Assembly (NCBI GenBank): GCA_028289305.1
Contig: JANQQO010000241.1
Coordinates: forward strand, 1-6,972
Reading direction: 5' to 3'
DNA: 6,972 nt
Source of the DNA: Rickettsiales bacterium
GTDB lineage: Bacteria > Pseudomonadota > Alphaproteobacteria > Rickettsiales > JANQQO01
The position numbers and the translations under genes were made by a program. This document shows positions 1 to 5,446 of the stretch, one piece after another. Numbering within the stretch: the stretch's first letter is position 1; the number at the start of each line of letters is the position of its first letter. The notes under the pieces were generated by a model. It saw only the letters and a list, made by a program, of their open reading frames with translations, was not told the DNA's origin and made no database searches.

Positions 1-881
1 AGGCGGGTGATGCCGCGCTCAGCAAGGGCGGTGAGCATGGATTCTAGGTCTACCTGGTTATTTGCGTCGGGGGGGGTGGGGATTATTTCGATACCGGAAT
101 GATCCAAGGCATCGGGGATTTTTTCCGCACACGTGCACACCCATATAGGGGTTTTATCACTATTTTTAAAGAGGTTAGACTCTGGTGGGGTGCGCAGCTG
201 ACTATCGACCAATACGCGTATGGGGGAGTGATCTGCCATGCCGGGGAGGCGGCAGGTGAGCCGGGGGTTATCGACACATGCGGTGCCGGCACCCGTCAGA
301 ATGGCATCGTTACGGTATCGTAACAAATGCCCGTAGGCACGGGCGCGCTCGCCGGTGATCCACTGACTTTCCCCCGAGGCAAGGGCGCTTTTTCCATCGA
401 GAGAGGTAGCTAACTTCATGGTAACAAAGGGTTTTTTTCGTTCCGTAACCGAAATGAATCCCGCATTTACGGCACGTGCTTCGGCCTCGCATAGGCCTTC
501 TTCGACGGTGATACCGGCGTTTTTTAGCGCTTTTACGCCATTTCCAGAGACTTTGGAGTAAGAATCGCGCGTGGCGATGACAACGCGGGCGAGTTGGGCA
601 GCGATCAGCGCATCGGTGCAGGGTGGGGTAGCGCCGTGATGGCAGCAGGGTTCTAAGGTGACATAGGCGGTAGCGCCCTGTGCGGCAGCGCCTGCGCGTG
701 CAAGCGCTTGTGGTTCAGCATGGGGCCTGCCACCCGGTGCGGTCCAGCCACGGCCGATGACGTTTCCCTCTTTCACGATAACGCAGCCGACAGAGGGGTT
801 GGGTGCAGTGAGGCCGACGCCGCGGAGCGCCAAGCGGAGCGCCAGCTGCATCCAGGTGCGATCATGTGCGCTGAACGACAT
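1..881 (-). CDS. ribD: RibD, bifunctional riboflavin deaminase/reductase (partial, C-terminus beyond left edge)
   Basis: Bifunctional enzyme of riboflavin synthesis in the cytoplasm: it deaminates the pyrimidine produced from GTP by cyclohydrolase II, then reduces its ribose side chain. The visible 293 residues start at ATG 881. The N-terminal deaminase domain (about residues 5-145) has the zinc and catalytic motif H54-A-E56 and the second zinc motif E77-P-C79-C-H-H-G-A-T-P-P-C88. The reductase domain opens with PFVTMKLATSLDGKSA (about 151-166), followed by a GAGTACVDNPRLT segment as in the family. The frame is open to the window edge; the family is usually about 360 residues, so some 70 are missing. 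No Shine-Dalgarno sequence is evident before ATG 881 and no other in-frame start lies close upstream, so translation may depend on coupling to nrdR, which ends 32 bases upstream. The motifs make the identification firm. Confidence 0.95.
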   Translation of the reverse strand, partial: MSFSAHDRTWMQLALRLALRGVGLTAPNPSVGCVIVKEGNVIGRGWTAPGGRPHAEPQALARAGAAAQGATAYVTLEPCCHHGATPPCTDALIAAQLARVVIATRDSYSKVSGNGVKALKNAGITVEEGLCEAEARAVNAGFISVTERKKPFVTMKLATSLDGKSALASGESQWITGERARAYGHLLRYRNDAILTGAGTACVDNPRLTCRLPGMADHSPIRVLVDSQLRTPPESNLFKNSDKTPIWVCTCAEKIPDALDHSGIEIIPTPPDANNQVDLESMLTALAERGITR

Positions 882-913
882 AAGCGGGTGCTGTGTGGGG
901 TTTTTAAGGAGGG

Positions 914-1363
914 CTAGTCCTGCATTTCGTTGACGAATTTGCCAAAATCGCCGACTTGACGGAAATCCCGGTACACCGAGGCGTAGCGGACATAAGCGAC
1001 AGGATCGAGCTTTTCTAGGGCTTCCATCACCACCGCGCCGATTTTTTCCGACGGGATATCGCTCTCACCAGAGCGTTCCAGCGTGCGCACAATGTTATTC
1101 GCGGTTTGCTCCAGCTGTTCTTCGCTGACCGGGCGCTTGCGTACGGCGATTTGTAGCGAACGTAAGAGCTTATCGCGATCAAACGGTTTGCGCTGGCCAT
1201 TGCGCTTAACCACGGTGAGATCGCGCAATTGCACGCGCTCGAACGTGGTGAAGCGGGATTCACATGCCGGGCAGAAGCGGCGACGGCGAATTGCCATCCC
1301 GTCTTCGGTGGGGCGAGAGTCTTTTACTTGGGTGTCTTCCGCACCACAAAAAGGACAATGCAT
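914..1363 (-). CDS. nrdR: NrdR, transcriptional repressor of ribonucleotide reductase genes
   Basis: A nucleotide-sensing repressor that binds NrdR boxes before ribonucleotide reductase operons, using ATP/dATP bound in an ATP-cone domain. The 149-residue product has the usual family length. The N-terminal zinc ribbon is complete (C3-P-F-C6 and C31-P-A-C34) with the basic RRRRF stretch before the second pair. The ATP cone covers roughly residues 49-139, starting at the TVVKRNGQRKPFDRDKL segment and including a VAYVRYASVYRDF stretch typical of the family. The ATG at 1363 follows a strong Shine-Dalgarno sequence. The gene starts 16 bases after the glyA stop and is followed after 32 bases by ribD, an order common in Alphaproteobacteria. 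No ribonucleotide reductase gene is in the window, so its targets are presumably elsewhere. Confidence 0.97.
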   Translation of the reverse strand: MHCPFCGAEDTQVKDSRPTEDGMAIRRRRFCPACESRFTTFERVQLRDLTVVKRNGQRKPFDRDKLLRSLQIAVRKRPVSEEQLEQTANNIVRTLERSGESDIPSEKIGAVVMEALEKLDPVAYVRYASVYRDFRQVGDFGKFVNEMQD

Positions 1364-1370
1364 GAGTGGT

Positions 1371-1378
1371 TCCTCCTT
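1371..1378 (-). promoter_or_regulatory. Strong ribosome binding site of nrdR
   Basis: The minus strand reads AAGGAGGA seven bases before the nrdR ATG, a near-perfect complement to the 16S rRNA tail at good spacing. It lies in the 16-base gap after the glyA stop codon (1380-1382), so nrdR can initiate efficiently on its own within the shared message. This is the best Shine-Dalgarno sequence in the minus-strand block and fixes the nrdR start. Confidence 0.9.
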
Positions 1379-1379
1379 T

Positions 1380-2696
1380 TTACGTATAGATAGGGAAGCG
1401 CGCGCAGAGCTCTTCTACTTTGCCGCGCACGGTGTTTTCCGTATCGCTATTATTATCAGGGTTAGCAGCCAGCCCATCGAGCACATCGCCGATGAGGTGG
1501 CCAATGGTTTTAAATTCTTCCTCGCCAAAGCCGCGCGTAGTGCCGGCTGGGGTGCCGAGGCGCAGGCCGGATGTGATGAAGGGTTTTTCCGGATCAAACG
1601 GGATCGCATTTTTATTGCAGGTGAGGCCGGCGCGCTCGAGGCTTTCTTCAGCGAGCTTACCGGTGAGCTGTTTGGGGCGCAGATCGACAAGTACGATATG
1701 GTTATCAGTGCCACCGGTGACGACATCCGCACCGCGCTCGATCAACACCTGGGCGAGCACGCGGGCGTTATCGACGATAGCTTGGGCGTAGCCAGCGAAA
1801 TCCTCCTGCAGTGCTTCGCCAAAGGCAACGGCTTTCGCGGCAATGACATGCATCAGCGGCCCGCCTTGAATACCAGGGAAAATTGCCGAGTTAATGGCTT
1901 GGCTTAGGGTGATATTTTTGCCGGATTTGGTGGTACGCACCACGTGATCGGGCGTATTGGAGAGAATCAGTCCGCCACGTGGACCACGCAGGGTTTTATG
2001 CGTGGTGGTGGTGACCACATGCGCGTGTGGCAGCGGGCTTGGATAGGCGCCACCCGCGACAAGACCGGCGATATGTGCCATATCCACGAGAAAATAGGCG
2101 CCGATGCTATCCGCGATTTCGCGGAAGGTGGCCCAATCAATCACGCGGGGATAGGCAGAAAAGCCGGCGATGATGAGCTGGGGTTTGTGTTCTTCGGCGA
2201 GCTTGGCGACGGCGTCATAATCAATGCGGGCATCGCTTTCACGCACGCCATATTGGATAGCGTTAAACCATTTGCCCGATTGGTTGGGTGCGGCGCCATG
2301 GGTGAGGTGGCCGCCAGCATCGAGCGCTTGGCCGAGAATGGTATCGCCGGGTTTTAACAGTGCGGTGAACACGCCCTGATTGGCTTGGGAGCCGGAATTG
2401 GGCTGTGCATTGGCATAGCTGCAATGAAACAGCTTTTTGGCGCGCTCGATGGCGAGGTTTTCGGCCTCATCAGCATATTCACAGCCGCCGTAATAGCGCT
2501 TTCCGGGATAGCCCTCGGCGTATTTATTGGTGAGGACGGAGCCTTGGGTTTCAAGCACGGCGTTGCTGGTGATGTTCTCCGATGCGATTAACTCGATTTG
2601 CGTTTGCTGGCGCTTCAGCTCGCCTTTAATGGCGGCGAAGATCTCAGGGTCGGTATCTGCGACGGAGGAGGTGAAAAATCCAGTCTGTTTTTCCAT
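1380..2696 (-). CDS. glyA: Serine hydroxymethyltransferase
   Basis: PLP-dependent cytoplasmic enzyme that interconverts serine and glycine, moving a one-carbon unit to and from tetrahydrofolate. The product is 438 residues from ATG 2696. Visible landmarks are IELIASENI (34-42), the NKYAEGYPGKRYYGG substrate region (57-71), DAGGHLTHG (126-134), the cofactor-contacting D205-M-A-H208, and the PLP lysine K234 in TTTTHKTLRGPRGG. The C-terminal SGLRLGTPAGTTRG segment is also typical. The frame stays open upstream to ATG 2792, but those 32 extra residues do not resemble the family and would begin inside the predicted -35 box. The start MEKQTGFFTSSVADTDPEI fits known enzymes. ATG 2723 is a weaker alternative. 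A modest AAAGGCG sequence lies about ten bases before the chosen start. It is the first gene of the probable glyA-nrdR-ribD transcript. Confidence 0.97.
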   Translation of the reverse strand: MEKQTGFFTSSVADTDPEIFAAIKGELKRQQTQIELIASENITSNAVLETQGSVLTNKYAEGYPGKRYYGGCEYADEAENLAIERAKKLFHCSYANAQPNSGSQANQGVFTALLKPGDTILGQALDAGGHLTHGAAPNQSGKWFNAIQYGVRESDARIDYDAVAKLAEEHKPQLIIAGFSAYPRVIDWATFREIADSIGAYFLVDMAHIAGLVAGGAYPSPLPHAHVVTTTTHKTLRGPRGGLILSNTPDHVVRTTKSGKNITLSQAINSAIFPGIQGGPLMHVIAAKAVAFGEALQEDFAGYAQAIVDNARVLAQVLIERGADVVTGGTDNHIVLVDLRPKQLTGKLAEESLERAGLTCNKNAIPFDPEKPFITSGLRLGTPAGTTRGFGEEEFKTIGHLIGDVLDGLAANPDNNSDTENTVRGKVEELCARFPIYT

Positions 2697-2737
2697 TGTG
2701 TGTAACGCCTTTGTGTGCTGCATAATATGGTATTGCC

Positions 2738-2753
2738 TATCTAGATATAGTAG
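2738..2753. promoter_or_regulatory. Palindromic site in the glyA leader, possible NrdR-box-like operator
   Basis: TATCTAGATA (2738-2747) is a perfect 10-base palindrome just downstream of the predicted glyA transcription start. On the minus strand the overlapping core CTATATCTAG (2741-2750) agrees with 9 of 10 positions of the core CWATATATWG that I recall for NrdR boxes. The outer flanks do not match well and only one box is seen, whereas NrdR sites usually come in pairs. That nrdR lies in the same transcript makes autoregulation conceivable, but this is inference. The palindrome itself is certain; its function is not. Confidence 0.25.
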
Positions 2754-2763
2754 TTGATAGCTT

Positions 2764-2792
2764 CTCATACCCGCTTTTTTGTGGTTTGGCAA
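2764..2792 (-). promoter_or_regulatory. Predicted sigma-70 promoter for glyA-nrdR-ribD
   Basis: On the minus strand TTGCCA (2787-2792; 5 of 6 to TTGACA) is followed after exactly 17 bases by TATGAG (2764-2769; 4 of 6 to TATAAT). Transcription would start near 2757, giving a leader of about 60 bases before the glyA ATG at 2696. The site lies in the 142-base gap between rpiB and glyA, which holds no gene and no clear terminator, so read-through from rpiB may also supply glyA. This is a pattern match only. Confidence 0.4.
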
Positions 2793-2838
2793 GGGGTTAT
2801 GCGCGGTGTATGGGGCGATGTGTTAATGATAGGGCGAT

Positions 2839-3270
2839 TTAGCCAAGTTTTTCGACACGTGTGGCATGGCGGCCACCGGCGAATTGGGTGGTGAAGAAAG
2901 CCTCGACGCAGGCGCGGGCGGTGGCCTCATCGGTGATGCGGGCGCCAAGGGCGAGGATATTCGCATCGTTATGCTCGCGGGCGAGGGCGGCGGTTTCGGG
3001 TGAATGGCAGAGTGCGGCGCGAATGCCAGGATGGCGATTGGCCGCGATGCTGATACCGATGCCGCTGCCGCAGATGATGATACCTTTTTCCGCCTCGCCA
3101 TTGAGGATCGCGGTAGCGCATTTTTCGCCGAAATCGGGGTAATCCACCGAGTCGGTGCTGTTAGTGCCGCAATCAAGCACGGCAAGGCCGAGCTCGGCAA
3201 GCACGGGTTTTAAGGCTTCTTTTAGGGCGAAGCCGGCGTGGTCTGAAGCTATGGCGACTGTACGGGTCAT
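2839..3270 (-). CDS. rpiB: Ribose-5-phosphate isomerase B
   Basis: Interconverts ribose 5-phosphate and ribulose 5-phosphate in the pentose phosphate pathway (RpiB/LacAB sugar isomerase family, cytoplasmic). From ATG 3270 the protein has 143 residues and shows the whole family pattern: VAIASDHAGF at the N-terminus (D10, H11), an LDCGT segment, the catalytic cysteine C67 in IIICGSGIGISIAANR, then ALCHSPETA and REHNDANILALGAR, which bind substrate phosphate and ring. An in-frame ATG at 3285 would add MYKGT. I prefer 3270 because an AAAGG sequence lies four bases before it and the isomerase fold begins almost at once, but 3285 cannot be excluded. glyA follows after 142 bases in the same direction. 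Its product ribulose 5-phosphate is also a riboflavin precursor, a loose functional link to ribD. Confidence 0.95.
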   Translation of the reverse strand: MTRTVAIASDHAGFALKEALKPVLAELGLAVLDCGTNSTDSVDYPDFGEKCATAILNGEAEKGIIICGSGIGISIAANRHPGIRAALCHSPETAALAREHNDANILALGARITDEATARACVEAFFTTQFAGGRHATRVEKLG

Positions 3271-3321
3271 GGTGCCTTTATACATGCTACCAGAACCGCC
3301 GACAAATAAATATTAAGCAAA

Positions 3322-3431
3322 GTCATCCCCGCGGAGGCGGGGATCTCCATTAAAGGTTTTAAGATTGTGGAGAGAGAGATTCCTGCCTTCCTCCTTCGCT
3401 AAAGCTTCGGAGGACAGGACGCAGGAATGAC
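3322..3431. repeat. Palindrome-rich intergenic repeat element
   Basis: A 110-base element bounded by GTCAT (3322-3326) and its inverse ATGAC (3427-3431). It contains two strong inverted repeats. ATCCCCGC (3325-3332) pairs with GCGGGGAT (3337-3344) around a four-base loop. ATTCCTGC (3379-3386) pairs with GCAGGAAT (3421-3428), enclosing a smaller TCCTCC/GGAGGA stem. Elements beginning GTCATCCC and ending in its complement are widespread dispersed intergenic repeats in Alphaproteobacteria; membership here is inferred from appearance. It lies downstream of the pseudopilin gene ending at 3457 and upstream of rpiB, so its hairpins may act as a transcription end or RNA stabiliser, although no T-run typical of an intrinsic terminator follows. 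Confidence 0.7.
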
Positions 3432-3456
3432 AATGGGTTGGAAGGCTAGGAAAATT

Positions 3457-4236
3457 TTATGGGCAGGTGACGGGTGTGGGCATTTGCCATTTCATGCGGT
3501 ATTCAAGCATGTCGTCGAAATTTTGATTGCGGAATTGCTGGACAAAGGTGGCATCAAACGCGCTTTCACCAGCCACGCCATTGCCGTTCCAGCTATTGGC
3601 GAGCTCATCGGCACCGGTGATGTTTTTATCGAGCCGGCCATTGCCCTTCCCTTTCCATGCGCCGTGGCCATTGGTGCCATGGCTCATGACGATTAGGGCA
3701 GCGGTGGTGGTGATATCGGTGCTAGTATCGGCAACTTCAACGGTGATTTCGCCAAGGGTTCCAGAACCATAGCCGCTGGCGGTGCCATTAGCCCAGGCGA
3801 GATCTTCATCCACCACGTAGGTGAAGCGGCGATTCCAGCCATCAAGGGCCAGGGCGTGAGAAAGGCCGAGGGTGCGTACCGGTACGATGCCGGCAAGAAT
3901 ATTGCCGACAGCTGAAGCGGCGGTGACAGTGTAGTTTTCAGAAGTACAATGACCGGCTGCTTCTGAACCGTTATTCGTCGCTAAGCCGAAATTGGCATTA
4001 TCGGGGGCAAGGTTGCCATCGGCAGGGCAGGGTAGGGCACAGAATTGGCGGACATAGAGCTCTATGGTTTCCATAATAAAATCAATACGTTCTTGTGTGG
4101 CTTTGATTTTTTGTGCCTCGATACGGCTAGCACCGACCGCGAGCGCGCTGCCAGCGATCAGGGCGATCACCGTAAGCACTACGGAGAGCTCGATAATAGT
4201 AAAGCCGCGTATATGTGTTTTTTCGTCCATATCCAT
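3457..4236 (-). CDS. Type IV pilin-like (pseudopilin) protein, second of a tandem pair
   Basis: A 259-residue protein with a class III prepilin signal: a short charged leader (MDMDEKTHIR), then G11|F12-T-I-I-E16 and a hydrophobic helix to about residue 36. The prepilin peptidase should cut after G11 and methylate F12; the conserved glutamate at mature position 5 is present. The product would sit in the inner membrane or join a pseudopilus. Beyond the helix are an amphipathic stretch, PCPADG (69-74), RTLGLSHALALDGWNRRFTYVVDE (121-144), SHGTNGHGAW (185-194) and a C-terminal FDDMLEYRMKWQ. These match the neighbouring paralogue, so the globular part is a conserved domain I cannot name. Cysteines 66, 70, 97 and 258 could form disulfides. 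The frame opens at GTG 4269, but ATG 4236 or 4230 better fits the leader. No secretion ATPase, platform protein or peptidase gene lies nearby; substrate and partner are unknown. Confidence 0.85.
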   Translation of the reverse strand: MDMDEKTHIRGFTIIELSVVLTVIALIAGSALAVGASRIEAQKIKATQERIDFIMETIELYVRQFCALPCPADGNLAPDNANFGLATNNGSEAAGHCTSENYTVTAASAVGNILAGIVPVRTLGLSHALALDGWNRRFTYVVDEDLAWANGTASGYGSGTLGEITVEVADTSTDITTTAALIVMSHGTNGHGAWKGKGNGRLDKNITGADELANSWNGNGVAGESAFDATFVQQFRNQNFDDMLEYRMKWQMPTPVTCP

Positions 4237-4240
4237 ATGT

Positions 4241-4251
4241 AGTATAGCAAA
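4241..4251 (-). promoter_or_regulatory. Extended -10-like element before the second pseudopilin gene
   Basis: The minus strand reads TTTGCTATACT, which contains TG-C-TATACT, an extended -10 pattern. The identical 11 bases precede the paralogous gene at 5108-5118. No good -35 is visible at 17 bases. The element ends four bases before ATG 4236 and ten before ATG 4230, so a transcript from it would be nearly leaderless and would favour the 4230 start. It lies in the 36-base gap after the first pseudopilin gene, so this gene may also be read from the upstream promoter. Confidence 0.4.
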
Positions 4252-4272
4252 TAATCGTTTAAAAAGCACCTT

Positions 4273-5100
4273 TTAACCTGGATCGAGCTGCCATTTCGTG
4301 CGGAAGACGACGATGTCATCAAAATTGTCCGCAGCGCTTTCTTGGCGGAATTTTTGTACGAAGACTTCATCATAAGGTTCATTTTGATCATCATTGACGC
4401 CATCTGATGGAGTTACTTCCCAGGCATTCTCAATTTCATCGAGATGGTTTTGGTCTTCATCGCTTGTCACTTTATCGAGCCGGTTGCCTCCTTTAATGCG
4501 CCAAGCGCCGTGGCCATTGGGGCCGTGGCTGATGATTACTACAGCAGCTTCGCTGGTGAGAAGGTTGCCGCCATCGCCATTAATGGTGATTTGGCCGATA
4601 ACGTCGTCATCAGACCAGCCGCCATTATTGAGGGGGGCGCTCCAGGTGAGGCGCTCATCGACCGCGTAGGTGAAGCGGCGCTGCCAGCCATCGAAGATAT
4701 AGCGGTGGTGCAGGCCGAGCGTGCGTGCCGGGAGGATGCCGGCGACGATATCGGTTTCGTTAATAGCGCCGACATTGAGATGGGTGGCGAGTGCATAATT
4801 AGCGCTGCCATTAGAACACTGGTCTAGCATATTCAGCGGTGCGGCGCGTACTTCAATGCCAAAATTGGCGTCGGTTAAGACGTCACTGCCATCAGCAGGG
4901 CAGGGCAAGCGCGCTTGAGAGCCTACGAAGTCTTGTATTCCCTCGATAATATCCTCTAGGCGTTCATTGGTTTCTTTGAGCTTTTTGGCTTCGATGCGGC
5001 TAGCGCCAATGGAAAGCGCGCTGCCGGCAATGAGTGCCAGCACCGTGAGCACCACGGAGAGTTCGATGAGGGTAAATCCCGCTTTTTTCTCGCATCGCAT
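4273..5100 (-). CDS. Type IV pilin-like (pseudopilin) protein, first of a tandem pair
   Basis: A 275-residue protein with a very short leader (MRCEKKA), a prepilin cleavage site G8|F9-T-L-I-E13 and a hydrophobic helix to about residue 33, so it should be processed by prepilin peptidase and anchored in the inner membrane or a pseudopilus. The rest is a periplasmic domain with LPCPADG (65-71), RTLGLHHRYIFDGWQRRFTYAVDE (126-149), an AVVIISHGPNGHGAW block (186-200), RLDK (207-210), an acidic stretch rich in D, E and N (212-245) and a terminal FDDIVVFRTKWQ. C67 and C95 align with cysteines of the downstream paralogue and may form a disulfide. The N-terminal third is very similar to the paralogue and the middle diverges. 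ATG 5100 lacks a properly spaced Shine-Dalgarno sequence. I recognise the prepilin N-terminus but not the function of the globular domain. Confidence 0.87.
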   Translation of the reverse strand: MRCEKKAGFTLIELSVVLTVLALIAGSALSIGASRIEAKKLKETNERLEDIIEGIQDFVGSQARLPCPADGSDVLTDANFGIEVRAAPLNMLDQCSNGSANYALATHLNVGAINETDIVAGILPARTLGLHHRYIFDGWQRRFTYAVDERLTWSAPLNNGGWSDDDVIGQITINGDGGNLLTSEAAVVIISHGPNGHGAWRIKGGNRLDKVTSDEDQNHLDEIENAWEVTPSDGVNDDQNEPYDEVFVQKFRQESAADNFDDIVVFRTKWQLDPG

Positions 5101-5107
5101 ACCTACC

Positions 5108-5136
5108 AGTATAGCAAAAAATATGAGCTATATTAA
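5108..5136 (-). promoter_or_regulatory. Predicted promoter of the pseudopilin pair, very close to the start codon
   Basis: The extended -10-like TTTGCTATACT (5108-5118) is preceded on the minus strand, at a 17-base spacing, by TTAATA (5131-5136; 4 of 6 to TTGACA). The -10 hexamer ends only seven bases before the ATG at 5100, so transcription would start at or within a base or two of the start codon, giving a leaderless message. The absence of a proper Shine-Dalgarno sequence agrees with this. Prediction from pattern only. Confidence 0.45.
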
Positions 5137-5170
5137 GGGATATATGCTGTTGTGCGATGTTCTGGGAGGG

Positions 5171-5193
5171 ATGCTTTATAACATGCTTTATAA
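5171..5193. repeat. Two 11-base direct repeats, ATGCTTTATAA
   Basis: ATGCTTTATAA occurs at 5171-5181 and again at 5183-5193, separated by one C, giving a 12-base period. Each copy contains the palindrome TTATAA. The pair lies about 70 bases before the first pseudopilin start and about 255 bases before the RTX start. It could be a tandem binding site for a regulator of either gene or a chance duplication; nothing seen decides between these. Confidence 0.4.
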
Positions 5194-5360
5194 AAGGTAT
5201 GTGGCTTGTTCCCTGTCTCCCCTCTTGTAATGTATGCGGATTAGGATTATATGCGTTCATATGGGGGCGCTAGGGTGCGCTGAACGGGTTGTTACAAAGC
5301 AAAAATAGGGATAGTTGTCCGATTGCGTGCATTTTATCTTTTTGATACGTATTTATAAAA

Positions 5361-5394
5361 TTTTAACTATTTTTTAACTAATTATTGTTATAAT
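5361..5394 (+). promoter_or_regulatory. Predicted promoter of the RTX gene with two upstream direct repeats
   Basis: TATAAT (5389-5394) is a perfect -10 hexamer and TG at 5386-5387 makes it an extended -10. No convincing -35 lies 16-18 bases upstream. Instead TTTTAACTA occurs twice (5361-5369 and 5372-5380), 11 bases apart, which is about one helical turn and covers the place where a -35 would be. This arrangement suits an activator-dependent promoter or an AT-rich upstream element. Transcription would begin near 5401, leaving a leader of about 46 bases. Confidence 0.5.
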
Positions 5395-5431
5395 ACGCGG
5401 GTAACAGGATAACTGAAGCACTTTAATACGG

Positions 5432-5439
5432 GGAGAGGA
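5432..5439 (+). promoter_or_regulatory. Ribosome binding site of the RTX gene
   Basis: GGAGAGGA ends seven bases before ATG 5447, a good Shine-Dalgarno sequence that supports this start. Another ATG at 5439, overlapping the site, is in a different frame that closes after a few codons. Confidence 0.75.
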
Positions 5440-5446
5440 TGAACCA

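Larger units (their letters stand above)
5101..5446. other. Intergenic region between divergent pseudopilin and RTX genes
   Basis: This 346-base stretch separates a minus-strand start (5100) from a plus-strand start (5447). It is AT-rich toward the RTX side. It holds the two promoter predictions, a pair of 11-base direct repeats (5171-5193) and a pair of 9-base direct repeats (5361-5380). A 35-codon plus-strand frame at 5123-5230 has no ribosome binding site and is probably not a gene. I see no tRNA, recognisable RNA gene or intrinsic terminator in it. The middle part (about 5200-5340) shows no structure that I can interpret. Confidence 0.75.

Noticed and set aside
417..440. Possible frameshift in ribD at the seven-T run (432-438) and an apparent internal new start at 419
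   Set aside because: Codon-by-codon reading from ATG 881 passes through the run in frame (R-K-K-P-F-V-T-M) and the downstream reductase motifs stay in the same frame, so ribD is continuous and ATG 419 encodes an internal methionine.
1083..1907. 274-codon plus-strand reading frame antisense to nrdR and glyA
   Set aside because: It lies across two well-identified genes and their junction on the opposite strand, and its product resembles nothing I know; a codon-bias shadow.
2697..2792. N-terminal extension of glyA to ATG 2792
   Set aside because: The 32 extra residues do not fit the serine hydroxymethyltransferase family and the extension would begin within the predicted -35 box.
4237..4269. 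GTG start at 4269 for the second pseudopilin
   Set aside because: It would lengthen the leader to 22 residues, lacks a suitably spaced ribosome binding site and covers the extended -10-like element; ATG 4236 or 4230 fits the paralogue better.
5123..5230. 35-codon plus-strand frame starting MSYIKGYML
   Set aside because: No Shine-Dalgarno sequence and no supporting context; it overlaps the predicted pseudopilin promoter and the direct repeats.
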